A stretch of 33,352 nucleotides of DNA, from positions 1-33,352 of the forward strand of contig CAJYYA010000020.1 of assembly GCA_913778905.1 (NCBI GenBank), given 5' to 3'. Shown in pieces: positions 7,590-16,497 of the stretch. The stretch is from an uncultured Naasia sp. (GTDB taxonomy: Bacteria; Actinomycetota; Actinomycetes; Actinomycetales; Microbacteriaceae). Below the pieces are notes generated by a model. The model saw only the letters and a program-made list of their open reading frames with translations, made no database searches and was not told the origin of the DNA. Both the position numbers and the translations under genes were made by a program. Each line of letters starts with the position of its first letter. The first letter of the stretch is position 1.

Positions 7590-8834
7590 TCAGGCGCCGC
7601 CCGCGATGGTGGCCTTGACGTCGTGCTCGAGATCGAGCAGGGCACGGCCTGCGTCGATCAGCTCGGCATCGGTGCCGGGGACGTCGTCGAGCAGCAGCGC
7701 ACGGACGGCCGCCTCGGGTCGGCGAAGACGGGAGGCGACCGCCGCGATGACCGCGTCGACGTCCGCCGTACGGGGCAGCCCGAGGTCGATGGCGAGGCGA
7801 CGTACCGACCCCATCCGAAGAGCGTCGAGGGTGTGCAGACGCACGGACGCGCGGCGATAGAGGCGGGCCCGGCCCTCGATCGTCTCACCGGCTCGGACGA
7901 TGACCGGGAGGTTCTCGACGACGAGCGGCCCCAAGCGGCGGCCGCGCCAGACGGCGGCCGCGATGAGCGCGGCGAGCAGAAGGACGAGGACCGGCGACAC
8001 CCACTCGGGTGTGAGGTCGGCCGTGGTCGGCGGGGTCGCGCCGGGGGCGACGTCGGCCAGGCCGGGCTCGTACCAGACGAGCGTCGGCGTCGATCCGAGC
8101 AGTCCCAGCGCGAGGGCGGCGTTCCCTGCCGTGGTGACGGTGCCGTTCTCGAAAGCCGTGCTCGCGGCCAGGACCGACACCGTTCGCTCGCCGTCACCCA
8201 CGACGGCGAGCTGGGAGCGACCGCCCGGGGCCGTGAAGCAGAACCGCGCCCGGCCGCCGTCTCCCGCGCCGGACGGCTGCAGCGAGGCGCTGGACACCGT
8301 GATCGAGCCTGCTCGGGTCGCGGCGGGCACGTCGCACGCCTCACCCACCGCCGCGGTCGACGATGACGAGTCGGGGGTCCCGCCGAGGGCCACCTCCGGG
8401 GCGAGGGCGTCGAGGAGAGACGTGTCGGGACCGATGAGCACGATGGTGTCGGCGACGGTACGCAGTCGCTCGATCCGTTCGGCGTCGAGCAGCCCGTCGG
8501 TGTCGCTCACCAGCAGGGTCGTCGCGTCCGCCGGTGTTCCCGCGCCCGCGACCTGACCGATGCTCGTCGCGACCCGGACGTCGACGCCCTGGTTGCGGAG
8601 GACCTCGACGAGCGCTCGGCCGCCCGAGGGACCCGCGTTGCCCGCACCGAACGGGCGCATGTCGCGTCCCCCGCCCGCGAAGAGCGAGTAGAGCACCACG
8701 GCGGCCACGACCACTGAGATCGTGACGATCCAGAACCTCCACCGCCGCAACGTCTGTCCGAAGGTGGGCGTCAGCGTCGGCGCGGCCCCGTCATCGGCGG
8801 CGATCTCCGATCTCTCATCCGTCGCCGCGCTCAA
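7590..8834 (-). CDS. DUF4350 membrane protein
   Basis: 414 residues. One membrane segment near the N-terminus (about 34-52, FWIVTISVVVAAVVLYSLF) is followed by an extracytoplasmic domain of ~220 residues (DMRPFGAGNAGPSGGRALVEVLRNQGVDVRV is the DUF4350 core). A second segment follows (about 285-305, PVLVLLLAALIAAAVWRG), then a cytoplasmic helical tail. The start is an unusual TTG (8834-8832) that overlaps the stop of the DUF4129 gene as TTGA, with no better start nearby. DUF4350 proteins commonly sit between DUF4129 and MoxR/DUF58 genes in actinobacteria. The biochemical role is unknown. Confidence 0.85.
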   Translation of the reverse strand: MSAATDERSEIAADDGAAPTLTPTFGQTLRRWRFWIVTISVVVAAVVLYSLFAGGGRDMRPFGAGNAGPSGGRALVEVLRNQGVDVRVATSIGQVAGAGTPADATTLLVSDTDGLLDAERIERLRTVADTIVLIGPDTSLLDALAPEVALGGTPDSSSSTAAVGEACDVPAATRAGSITVSSASLQPSGAGDGGRARFCFTAPGGRSQLAVVGDGERTVSVLAASTAFENGTVTTAGNAALALGLLGSTPTLVWYEPGLADVAPGATPPTTADLTPEWVSPVLVLLLAALIAAAVWRGRRLGPLVVENLPVIVRAGETIEGRARLYRRASVRLHTLDALRMGSVRRLAIDLGLPRTADVDAVIAAVASRLRRPEAAVRALLLDDVPGTDAELIDAGRALLDLEHDVKATIAGGA

Positions 8835-9505
8835 CGGACGGCCCCCGAGGCGACGGGGAGGGTCGGAGTGAGGCGCGCAATGGTGCCGTCGAGAGCGGAG
8901 AGGCGCTCGAAATCGTCGGGGCCGGCGTGACCGCCGAGATAGCGGATCGAATCGAAGAGGTGCGCGGCTCCCGCGAGCCCCTCGCTCTGCTCGGGGAACA
9001 CCCGGGTCGCCGCTCGTGCGAAGCCCGAGGCCGTCGTGCCGGGATGGATGTCGACGAGCGTGCGCTCGCTGAGAGCCCGGGCGAGCGCGCGGTACATCTC
9101 GAGGACGGCCGCGTCCAGGTCGCCGGCATCGGCGGCGGCGCGGGCGTCACGGCGCATCTGATCGGCCGTGCGGGTGTCGTCTTCGCCGAAGAGGGCCGTG
9201 GCGGAGCGGCGGCGACGCTCGAGACGGGGGCGCCCGAAGACGAGGAACGCGACGACGAGCAACGCGACGATCAGAGCGATGATGAGCGCGAGGCCGATCC
9301 CGCCACCCGCTGTGCCCGCGCCGTCGAGGAGTTGCGCGATCCAGTCGCCGGTGGCCTTGGAGACGATGTCGAAGAGGGTGGGGCGGGCCTCTTGATAGGG
9401 AGTCTTCGCCAGTTCGTCGACCAGCAGCCGCCGCGCCTCGTCGGGATCCGGCTCGACGGGGACCGAGGCGAGCGCCCCGGAGATCGCACCCGTGAGCGGG
9501 ATCAC
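8831..9505 (-). CDS. DUF4129 membrane protein
   Basis: 224 residues from GTG 9505, which overlaps the stop of the preceding membrane-protein gene as GTGA. Residues 1-65 are predicted extracytoplasmic, with DEARRLLVDELAKTPYQEA, which is typical ahead of the DUF4129 membrane segment (about 69-92). The cytoplasmic DUF4129 domain spans ~120-205 (DLDAAVLEMYRALARALSER, HPGTTASGFARAA, FDSIRYLGG). A longer frame stays open upstream to 10549, but that part is antisense-like Arg/His-rich sequence inside the neighbour and is not coding. Partner genes are DUF4350, MoxR and DUF58. Function unknown. Confidence 0.87.
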   Translation of the reverse strand: MIPLTGAISGALASVPVEPDPDEARRLLVDELAKTPYQEARPTLFDIVSKATGDWIAQLLDGAGTAGGGIGLALIIALIVALLVVAFLVFGRPRLERRRRSATALFGEDDTRTADQMRRDARAAADAGDLDAAVLEMYRALARALSERTLVDIHPGTTASGFARAATRVFPEQSEGLAGAAHLFDSIRYLGGHAGPDDFERLSALDGTIARLTPTLPVASGAVR

Positions 9506-10638
9506 ACCGCGCCCGGCGCGTACGGGTCGGTGTCGTCGGGGCGCTCGACCCAGCGTTGCAGCGTCAGATCCAGCCCCTCCTTGCGCATGCGGAGGTCGAT
9601 GTAGATGAGCCCCGTGGCCGCCGACACCACGATGGTCGACACCGCCCCGATGAGCACCGAGACCACGGAGGTGAGGAGCGTGGTTCCGATCGTGATGGCG
9701 ATGGAGGCGCCCGTGCCGTTGGGGTCGATGACCGGGCCGAGGAACGAGAGGAAGCTGATGGGCGTGGTGATGACCTGGGCCGCGAGGGACATGATGATCG
9801 TCACGAGGAACTGGACGCCGAGGGTGCGCCAGAAGTTCTGCTGCGTCAGGCGCCATGACCGTGACACCGCCTGGCGGATCGTCGAGCGCTCCAGCACGAG
9901 CGCGCTCGGCACCATCGACACCTTGATGGTGACGAACACGACACCGACGATCGCGCCCAGACCGATGACGATGGCGATGGGTATCGAGACCACGAGACCG
10001 ATGGGATCCCCGAACGCCAGCCCGGAAACCGCGATGAGCCCGATGACGAGCATGACGACGAAGGTGAAGACGCCGAGCAGCGCGGTCCAGCCGATGAGCC
10101 GCCAGAAGAACGGCTTGACCCGTGCCCAGAGCAGCTTGAGGGTCGAGGTGCGCCCGAGAGTAGCGCGCGAGACGTCGACGATGACGAAGCCCTGGAGCAG
10201 TGCGCTGGAGACGAGGGAGAAAGCGAGCAGCGCGAGGAACGCCAGGACACCGCCCGCGACGGTGCCGGCGACGAGTGCCTGCTGATCGGGGTCGGTGAAG
10301 TCGCTCACGCGTCCGGCCAGCCCGAAGACCACTCCGAAGATGAGACCGAAGGTCACCACGAGGATGACGAGCTGCATCGCGATCGACAGACCGATGAGGG
10401 CCCGCGCGTGGCGGATGACCTTGAACGGTGCTCCCAGCAGAGCGCCGAAACTCAGAGGGCGCAGCGGGATGAGACCGGGCTTGGGCGGGGGCGTGTACGC
10501 ACCGGGCGGCGGAGGCAGCTGCGGAAGGACGGGCGGTGCGGCCGCCCAAGCGCTCGACGGCTCACCGATACCGGGGCTGCTCCAGGGCTCGCCGCCGGGT
10601 GACTGCCAACCGTCGCCTCGATCGCTCACAGCACCCAT
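9502..10638 (-). CDS. Polytopic membrane protein (glycerophosphodiester phosphodiesterase membrane-domain type)
   Basis: 378 residues. A Pro/Gly-rich cytoplasmic N-terminus (1-57, PQLPPPPGAYTPPPKPGL) precedes a juxtamembrane motif (IPLRPLSFGALLGAPFKVIRHA) and about six membrane helices. Amphipathic SRSWRLTQQNFWRTLGVQFLV lies near the fourth. This layout matches actinobacterial proteins annotated with the membrane domain of glycerophosphoryl diester phosphodiesterase. No catalytic phosphodiesterase domain is present, so enzymatic activity is not implied. It is the first gene of the five-gene minus-strand unit and starts 38 bases from mtrA on the other strand. No clear ribosome site precedes ATG 10638. 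Confidence 0.8.
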   Translation of the reverse strand: MGAVSDRGDGWQSPGGEPWSSPGIGEPSSAWAAAPPVLPQLPPPPGAYTPPPKPGLIPLRPLSFGALLGAPFKVIRHARALIGLSIAMQLVILVVTFGLIFGVVFGLAGRVSDFTDPDQQALVAGTVAGGVLAFLALLAFSLVSSALLQGFVIVDVSRATLGRTSTLKLLWARVKPFFWRLIGWTALLGVFTFVVMLVIGLIAVSGLAFGDPIGLVVSIPIAIVIGLGAIVGVVFVTIKVSMVPSALVLERSTIRQAVSRSWRLTQQNFWRTLGVQFLVTIIMSLAAQVITTPISFLSFLGPVIDPNGTGASIAITIGTTLLTSVVSVLIGAVSTIVVSAATGLIYIDLRMRKEGLDLTLQRWVERPDDTDPYAPGAV

Positions 10639-10661
10639 CGTGGCATAGGGAGCCGATGGCC

Positions 10662-10667
10662 TATCCT
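10662..10667 (+). promoter_or_regulatory. Putative -10 box of mtrA
   Basis: TATCCT fits the actinobacterial TANNNT -10 pattern and ends 9 bases before the mtrA ATG. This leaves a very short or absent leader. No convincing -35 is seen, and no Shine-Dalgarno lies between. Confidence 0.4.
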
Positions 10668-10676
10668 TGGCCCACC

Positions 10677-11369
10677 ATGACGGACACGCCCTCCGGCCCT
10701 TCCATCCTCGTCGTCGACGACGATCCGGCCCTCGCCGAGATGATCGGCATCGTTCTGCGCGGCGACGGACTCGAACCCACGTTCTGCGGCGACGGCGCCG
10801 CCGCCCTGGGCGCTTTCCGCGAGGTCAAACCGGATCTCGTGCTGCTCGATCTCATGCTCCCGGGCCTCGACGGCATCCAGGTCTGCGAGCAGATCCGCCG
10901 CGAATCCGGCATCCCGATCATCATGCTGACCGCCAAGAGCGACAGCGCCGACGTCGTGCGCGGCCTCGAGACGGGAGCCGACGACTACATCGTCAAGCCC
11001 TTCGACCCGAAGGTGCTCATCGCCCGCATCCGCGCCCGACTCCGGCCGACGGCTGCTCAGAACGGCCTCCTGCAGATCGGCGACCTCACCATCGACGCCG
11101 CCGGTCATGAGGTCCGTCGCGGGGGCGACCGCATCGCCCTCACACCGCTCGAATTCGACCTCCTGCTGACCCTCGCGACGACGCCGCAGCAGGTCTTCAC
11201 CCGCGAGATGCTGCTCGAGCAGGTCTGGGGCTACCACTACAAGGCCGACACCCGCCTGGTGAACGTCCATGTGCAGCGCCTCCGCGCGAAGGTCGAGATC
11301 GATCCCGAGAACCCCCGCATCGTCACCACCGTGCGCGGGGTCGGCTACCGTGCCGGGGCAGTCGTCTGA
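10677..11369 (+). CDS. mtrA: MtrA response regulator
   Basis: 230 residues, OmpR/PhoB family. The receiver domain (8-122) has the acidic pocket Asp14-Asp16, the phospho-acceptor Asp58 in LVLLDLMLPG, and the switch Lys in IVKPFDP. The winged-helix DNA-binding domain (~135-228) ends TTVRGVGYRAG. Sequence and the downstream mtrB-lpqB order identify it as MtrA, the essential actinobacterial regulator of cell division, peptidoglycan remodelling and osmotic genes. ATG 10677 is preferred over an in-frame ATG at 10656, because the latter would place the putative -10 box inside the gene. The start is 11 bases before mtrB after the stop, consistent with one operon. Confidence 0.97.
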   Translation: MTDTPSGPSILVVDDDPALAEMIGIVLRGDGLEPTFCGDGAAALGAFREVKPDLVLLDLMLPGLDGIQVCEQIRRESGIPIIMLTAKSDSADVVRGLETGADDYIVKPFDPKVLIARIRARLRPTAAQNGLLQIGDLTIDAAGHEVRRGGDRIALTPLEFDLLLTLATTPQQVFTREMLLEQVWGYHYKADTRLVNVHVQRLRAKVEIDPENPRIVTTVRGVGYRAGAVV

Positions 11370-11380
11370 GCGCTCCGCTC

Positions 11381-13012
11381 GTGACCAGCCTCCCCGAGCC
11401 CCGGACGACCACCGCGGGTCCGATTCCGTTCGGGATCCGCGTCTCCGTCCTCCGAGGCAGGGTGTCGGAGTTCTTCGTGCGCTCGGGACGGGCCTTCCGC
11501 CGGTCGTTGGAACTCCGGGTCATCGCCATCACGGTGGGGCTCTCGGCCATCGCGGTGGCCAGCATCGGCATGTACATGGGGTACTCGATCGGCGACGGCC
11601 TGTTCGAGAACCGCGTGCAGCAGGTCGAAGAGGAGGCGGCGCGCGCCACGACGGTCGCCCAGAACACCTTCGACTCGAGCACGGCCGTCGACGATGCGTC
11701 CCTCAGTGTCCTCCAGCAATCGGTGCTCGACGACGTCACGGCGGTCGCGACCTCCGCCTCCGGCCTCTCCTTCCAAGCCGGACCCGACACCCCCGTGAAC
11801 ATCGGGCTGCCCGACGCCGACCGCGGCGGGGCCCGATCGGTCATCACCCAGGCGCTCCGCGACGACGTGGTGGGCGGGTCGCAGCCTCAGTACTTCCAGT
11901 CGGTCACGATGCCGGACGGGTCGGGTGCGCCCGGCATCGTCGTCGGCTCGGCCGTGACGGTCCCGGGGGCCGGACTCTACGAGCTCTACCTCCTCTTCGA
12001 CCTGTCGGACGTGCAGCAGACGCTGTCCTTCGTGCAGAGCACGCTGTGGATCGGCGGCACGCTCCTGCTCCTCCTCATCGCGGGGATCGCGTTCGTCGTC
12101 GTGCAGTTCGTCATCTCGCCCATCCGCATCGCGGCCGAGACGAGCCGCAAGCTCGCGGCGGGCCAGCTCGAAGAACGCATCCCCGTGCGGGGCGACGACG
12201 TCCTCGCGACCCTCGCCCAGTCGTTCAACGGCATGGCCGACAGCATCCAGCGCCAGATCACCCAGCTCGCGGGTCTGTCACGTCTGCAGCAGCGTTTCGT
12301 CTCCGACGTCTCGCACGAGCTCCGAACGCCGCTCACCACCATCCGCCTCGCGGGGGACGTCCTCTACGACCGCCGCGACGGATTCGACCCGACCACCGCC
12401 CGCACCGCCGAGCTGCTCCATACGCAGGTGGAACGCTTCGAACTGCTGCTCGCGGATCTCCTCGAGATCAGCCGCTACGACGCCCAGGCCGTCGACATCG
12501 AACGCGAGCCCGTCAACCTGGTGCGCCTCGCGGAGGACGCGATCGACGACATCCGCTCCCTCGCCGAACGGAAGGGGTCGACCCTCACCCTGACGGCTCC
12601 CGGCGGGCACTTCGAGGCCGAGATGGATCCGCGCCGGATCCGCCGCGTCACCCGCAACCTTCTCTCGAACGCGGTCGAGCACGGCGAAGGGCGTCCCATC
12701 GAGGTCATCGTCGACAGCAACACGGACGCCGTCGCACTCGCCGTCCGCGATCACGGCGTGGGGCTCAGCGAGACCGATGCGAAGCGGGTGTTCGACCGGT
12801 TCTGGCGCGCCGACCCGTCGCGTCAGCGCACCACGGGCGGTACCGGGCTGGGGCTGGCCATCTCGCTCGAGGACGCCGTGCTGCACGGCGGCGCGCTCGA
12901 CGTCTGGTCGGTCAAGGGCGAGGGCAGCATGTTCCGCCTCACCCTGCCCCGCCGCATCGGAGCTCCGTTCGGAGAGTCGCCCGTCCCCTTCGGATCGGAG
13001 AAGGACGGATGA
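11381..13012 (+). CDS. mtrB: MtrB sensor histidine kinase
   Basis: 543 residues. Two membrane segments (about 46-66 and 224-250) flank an extracytoplasmic sensor domain. A HAMP domain (~250-300), the H-box SHELRTPLTTIR with phospho-acceptor His312, and an HATPase domain follow (N-box NLLSNAVEHG, G1 DHGVGL, F-box FDRFWR, G2 GGTGLGLAI). It phosphorylates MtrA. The GTG at 11381 lies 11 bases after the mtrA stop, and its TGA overlaps the lpqB ATG (ATGA), so the three proteins are made from one coupled message. In characterised relatives LpqB modulates this kinase from outside the membrane. Confidence 0.96.
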   Translation: MTSLPEPRTTTAGPIPFGIRVSVLRGRVSEFFVRSGRAFRRSLELRVIAITVGLSAIAVASIGMYMGYSIGDGLFENRVQQVEEEAARATTVAQNTFDSSTAVDDASLSVLQQSVLDDVTAVATSASGLSFQAGPDTPVNIGLPDADRGGARSVITQALRDDVVGGSQPQYFQSVTMPDGSGAPGIVVGSAVTVPGAGLYELYLLFDLSDVQQTLSFVQSTLWIGGTLLLLLIAGIAFVVVQFVISPIRIAAETSRKLAAGQLEERIPVRGDDVLATLAQSFNGMADSIQRQITQLAGLSRLQQRFVSDVSHELRTPLTTIRLAGDVLYDRRDGFDPTTARTAELLHTQVERFELLLADLLEISRYDAQAVDIEREPVNLVRLAEDAIDDIRSLAERKGSTLTLTAPGGHFEAEMDPRRIRRVTRNLLSNAVEHGEGRPIEVIVDSNTDAVALAVRDHGVGLSETDAKRVFDRFWRADPSRQRTTGGTGLGLAISLEDAVLHGGALDVWSVKGEGSMFRLTLPRRIGAPFGESPVPFGSEKDG

Positions 13013-14694
13013 CGCGCCCCCGATTCTGTTCCCTGTCCCGCCTGCTGAGTGTGATCGCCGTGGCGGCCGCGCTGATGACGACGGGATGCGCCGCGATCCC
13101 CACGGCCGGCGAGGTCCGAGCCGGGGAGGCCGTCCCGAACCGTGACCAGGGTCCGTTCGCCTTCAGCCCGGCAGGCCCCGCAGCCGGGGCCAGCGCGACC
13201 GAGATCCTGCGCGGGTTCGTCGCGGCAGCGGTGCGCCCCCAGGACCGCTACTCGGTGGCACGCCAGTTCCTCACCACGGAACTCGCGGCGACCTGGGATC
13301 CACAGGCCAGCGTGGTGCTGCACGAGAGCCCGAACGAGGTGCGCGAGGAGGGCAACGGGGTTCTGGAGCTCGACGTCGAAGCCGTCGGATCCGTGGACCG
13401 GCAGGGCGTCTTCGCGCAGCAGAACTACACGTCCTCGATGCAGTTCCGACTCGTCCAGGTCGCCGGGGAGTGGCGGATAGCCGAGGCGCCCGACGGCGTC
13501 GTGCTGCTCCGGCAGACCTTCGAGCGCCTCTACACGCAGCGGACGCTCTACTTCTTCGATCCGTCCTTCGCCAACCTGGTTCCGGACGTCCGCTGGTTCA
13601 CAGCCGGCGCCGACCAGCCCACGCGTGCGGTTCAAGCGCTTCTCGCCGGCCCCGCACCCATCCTGGCCTCGCCCGTCTCGGCGTCGGCGTTCCCCGCGGG
13701 GGTCAGCCTCGCCAAGGATTCCGTCATCGCGACATCGGGGCGTCTCGTCGTCGACCTCGACGCATCGATAGCCGGTGCCGACACGCTCGCCCTGCAACGC
13801 ATGCGATTGCAGCTCACCCGCAGCCTCGTGAGCGGTTCGATCGTCGGAGTCGAGCTGAGAGCCGGCGGCAGTCCTCTCGACATCCCCGAGCTCACCGACG
13901 GGCCGGTTCAGCAGTCGCAGACCGACCCGCGGGTCGCGGTCGGCGACGGGACGACCTTCGGCTGGCTCGTGTCCGGGCAGGTGCAGACCATCGAGGGCAT
14001 CGGATCCCAGGTGGCGGCTCTCTCTCCCACCGCGGTGGCCCTCGACGCCGCATCCGGTCGCGCCGCCGTCCTCACCGGGGCCGGTGTCTACCTGGTGCGC
14101 CCGAACAGCGAACCGCTTCTCGTCGATGAGCGGACCGGGCTGATCCCGCCCGTTCTCGACTCCCGCGGGTACGTCTGGACCATGCCCGCCGGCGAGCCGG
14201 GGCGCATCCAGGTGGCAGCCCTCGACGGCTCGGTGACGACCATCGAGACCGGATGGAACGATCTGTCCTCGGTCGCGAGCCTCGGTGTCTCACGCGACGG
14301 CACCCGTCTGCTGCTCTACGGCTCGTCGGGCGGAGTGCCGGTGCTGCGCGTCAGCGGTGTCATCCGGGACGCGGACCGCCGTCCCGTCGCTCTGACCGCC
14401 GAGCGCTTCGAGCTGGTCGCGCCCGCGGGGAGCCCCACGTCGGCGACGTGGGCGGACGACATGAGCGTGGCCAGCCTGGCCCGCACCGAATCGGGCGGAA
14501 GCGCCGTGATGCTGCAGACCGTGGGCGGCTTCGCCGATCAGCTCTCGTCGCCCGAGGCCGCGAGCGCCATCCTCGGCGGCAGCGGTGAGGCCAGCCTCCG
14601 CGTGCTGACGGACGCGGGCGACCTGCTCGTGCTGCGCGGAGCCGTATGGCAGACATCGGCCGGCGGTATCCGCTACGCGGCCAACCAGCGCTGA
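13009..14694 (+). CDS. lpqB: LpqB lipoprotein, MtrAB accessory
   Basis: 561 residues from ATG 13009, which overlaps the mtrB stop. The signal peptide ends in a lipobox-like LMTTGC with Cys27 the probable lipidated residue; Thr at position -3 is less usual than Leu/Ala. A GerMN-type domain (~190-300, TRAVQALLAGPAP) precedes a C-terminal beta-propeller-like region (~310-560). LpqB sits on the outer face of the membrane and interacts with MtrB in studied actinobacteria. The frame is open far upstream (from 11269) in shadow of mtrB, but the lipoprotein signal fixes the true start. Confidence 0.95.
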   Translation: MTRPRFCSLSRLLSVIAVAAALMTTGCAAIPTAGEVRAGEAVPNRDQGPFAFSPAGPAAGASATEILRGFVAAAVRPQDRYSVARQFLTTELAATWDPQASVVLHESPNEVREEGNGVLELDVEAVGSVDRQGVFAQQNYTSSMQFRLVQVAGEWRIAEAPDGVVLLRQTFERLYTQRTLYFFDPSFANLVPDVRWFTAGADQPTRAVQALLAGPAPILASPVSASAFPAGVSLAKDSVIATSGRLVVDLDASIAGADTLALQRMRLQLTRSLVSGSIVGVELRAGGSPLDIPELTDGPVQQSQTDPRVAVGDGTTFGWLVSGQVQTIEGIGSQVAALSPTAVALDAASGRAAVLTGAGVYLVRPNSEPLLVDERTGLIPPVLDSRGYVWTMPAGEPGRIQVAALDGSVTTIETGWNDLSSVASLGVSRDGTRLLLYGSSGGVPVLRVSGVIRDADRRPVALTAERFELVAPAGSPTSATWADDMSVASLARTESGGSAVMLQTVGGFADQLSSPEAASAILGGSGEASLRVLTDAGDLLVLRGAVWQTSAGGIRYAANQR

Positions 14695-14789
14695 GCCCGT
14701 GTCCTCCACCGCCTGCGGCTAGCGCGCACCGTCCACGAGCACGGCCGGCACGCATGCCTCGGCGCGACGGATGCCTCAATCCTGCTGAG

Positions 14790-15557
14790 ATGCAGATCGT
14801 CCGTCGAGCTCTCGCCGACGCGGCCGCCGTTCTGCTGCCCGTGGACTGCAGCGGCTGCGGCGCACCCGGACGCGCGGTCTGCGCCGTGTGCGAACGCGAG
14901 TTGGCGGGCGACTTCGTCCGGCGAATGGTCGACGAGGTGCCGGTCGTCAGCTCCTGCGCCTACGAAGGTGCGCCGGCGCGCATGATCGCGGCGTTCAAGG
15001 ACTCGGGCCGGATCGACGCGTCGCGCGCTCTCGCCGGGGCGCTGCGCCGATCCGTCGTCGAAGCACTCGCCGACGACGGTGCGAGCGGGGTCCTCGCAGT
15101 ACCGGTCGCCGGATCGATGCGCGCCTTCCGGCGACGCGGATACGACCCTCTCCTCATGTTGACGGCGCGGGCGCGGATTCCGACGCACCGGCTCCTGCGG
15201 CTCTCACGTCGTGTGCTCGACCAGTCGGCCCTGGACGCACGACAGCGGCATGCGAACCGATCCGGAGCACTCGTGGCCCGACGACTGTTAGAGGGTCGAT
15301 CCGTTCTCCTGCTCGACGACGTCGTGACGACGGGGGCCACTCTGAGCGATGCGATCGCAGCGGTCCGCGCGGCCGGGGGCGCGGTCGTAGGCGCCGCCAC
15401 GATAGCCGCGACGCCGCTTCGACGGACTCGCCCGGGACAGCCCGGGTCGAGACCGGGGGACGACCCCGCGCTGGGGCTTCGGCTCTTGCGGAACTCGAAG
15501 ACTTCTCTTGGGAATCCAGACGGGGCAGGTCTAGGGTCGTTGCGAACAAGGCGTTAA
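14790..15557 (+). CDS. comF: ComF family protein (phosphoribosyltransferase fold)
   Basis: 255 residues from ATG 14790. The N-terminal zinc-ribbon Cys pairs (Cys20, Cys23, Cys31, Cys34) are followed by the type I phosphoribosyltransferase domain with the PRPP loop VLLLDDVVTTGATL. In naturally competent bacteria ComF helps import DNA; in non-competent actinobacteria the role is unclear. The frame is open back to 14646, overlapping lpqB. ATG 14790 is chosen because it starts just before the conserved LADAAAVLLPVDCSGC region, though the ribosome site is weak. The last ~45 residues, rich in Arg/Pro/Gly, extend past the usual ComF end. It follows lpqB by 95 bases, as in related genomes. Confidence 0.88.
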   Translation: MQIVRRALADAAAVLLPVDCSGCGAPGRAVCAVCERELAGDFVRRMVDEVPVVSSCAYEGAPARMIAAFKDSGRIDASRALAGALRRSVVEALADDGASGVLAVPVAGSMRAFRRRGYDPLLMLTARARIPTHRLLRLSRRVLDQSALDARQRHANRSGALVARRLLEGRSVLLLDDVVTTGATLSDAIAAVRAAGGAVVGAATIAATPLRRTRPGQPGSRPGDDPALGLRLLRNSKTSLGNPDGAGLGSLRTRR

Positions 15558-15650
15558 CGAATCGCCCGGGCCAGACCCGCCATCGACGTTGTTCGTTCCG
15601 GATCCGGCCCACGCTGGAGAGGGCGAGCGCCGAGAGCATGGGAGGTCAGC

Positions 15651-16397
15651 ATGGACACAACCATCACCGGACGCGGGGCCGGAATCACCGATCGCTTCCG
15701 CGGCTACGTCGAGGATCGGGCGAGCAAGATCGAGCAGCTCGCTGACAAGCCGCTCGCGTTCGAGGTGCGCCTCTGCCGTCACCACGAGAAGAACACCGGC
15801 TCGACCGTCGGGGACGACCGAGTGGAACTGACCCTCATCGGACCTGGCCCCGTCGTGAGGGCCGAGGCCGGGGCGGGCGACAAGTACGCGGCGTTCGATC
15901 TGGCGTACGGCAAGATGCTCGAGCGCCTCCGCCGGGCGAAGGATCGCAAGAAGATCCACAAGGGGCATTCGCGCAACGGCAGTGTCCGCAGCGTCGACCA
16001 TCACGACTTCCGCATCGGCGACGTCCAGCCCGCCGATGCCGAGGTGCTGCGCGCGATCGACCCGCAGACCGGATCCATCCAGACTCCCGTCCCGACCGCC
16101 GACGACGTCTCGGACGAAACGACGACACCTTCGAACGAGGCCGTCGAGGAGGACTACTCGCCCGTCGTGCTCCGCCACAAGGTGTTCGCGTCGACGCCCA
16201 TGACCGTCGATGACGCGCTCTACTACATGGAGCTCGTCGGCCACGACTTCTACCTCTTCATCGACTCGGAATCGGATCGTCCGAGCGTCGTCTACCGGCG
16301 GAAGGGTTGGGATTACGGGGTGATCCACCTCGACGATAACGCGGAGCAGGTCCAGGAGCTCGCGATCCAGGAGCGTGCTCTCACCCGCGCCCGCTGA
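15651..16397 (+). CDS. hpf: Long-form ribosome hibernation promoting factor
   Basis: 248 residues. The N-terminal HPF/YfiA domain (1-~105) binds the small subunit and shows the family order beta-alpha-beta with ITDRFRGYVEDRASKIEQL. A ~75-residue acidic linker (PTADDVSDETTTPSNEAVEED) leads to the C-terminal dimerisation domain (~170-235, VVLRHKVFASTPMTVDDALYYMELVGHDFYLF). This is the long form that makes 100S ribosome dimers in stationary phase. GGGAGGT about 6 bases before ATG is a strong ribosome site. The 93-base gap to comF holds no other gene I can support. Confidence 0.96.
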   Translation: MDTTITGRGAGITDRFRGYVEDRASKIEQLADKPLAFEVRLCRHHEKNTGSTVGDDRVELTLIGPGPVVRAEAGAGDKYAAFDLAYGKMLERLRRAKDRKKIHKGHSRNGSVRSVDHHDFRIGDVQPADAEVLRAIDPQTGSIQTPVPTADDVSDETTTPSNEAVEEDYSPVVLRHKVFASTPMTVDDALYYMELVGHDFYLFIDSESDRPSVVYRRKGWDYGVIHLDDNAEQVQELAIQERALTRAR

Positions 16398-16405
16398 TCC
16401 CCCTT

Positions 16406-16497
16406 TCCTGACCGAATGAAGGAGAAAAGGCCCCCGATTCACATGTTCATGCGGATCGGGGGCCTTTTCGCGTGTTTTCTCCTTCATTCGGTCAGGA
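16406..16497. terminator. 92-bp double palindrome, bidirectional terminator
   Basis: An inner 14-bp perfect inverted repeat (16425-16438 with 16455-16468; AAAAGGCCCCCGAT and complement) sits inside an outer 23-bp perfect inverted repeat (16406-16428 with 16475-16497). The arms share the AAAA/TTTT tracts, with a 6-base bulge at 16469-16474. In RNA this makes a hairpin of more than 30 bp with A and T tracts on both sides, suited to terminate hpf (plus) and the protease gene (minus). The right outer arm runs through the protease stop codon. Confidence 0.85.

Noticed and set aside
9506-10549. N-terminal extension of the DUF4129 frame
   Set aside because: Arg/His/Gly-rich shadow of the membrane-protein gene on the same strand in another frame; the GTG at 9505 begins the real protein.
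11269-13008. Open frame running upstream of lpqB through mtrB
   Set aside because: It lacks stops only because of high GC. Its peptide is Arg/Pro/His-rich, and the lipoprotein signal sets the real start at 13009.
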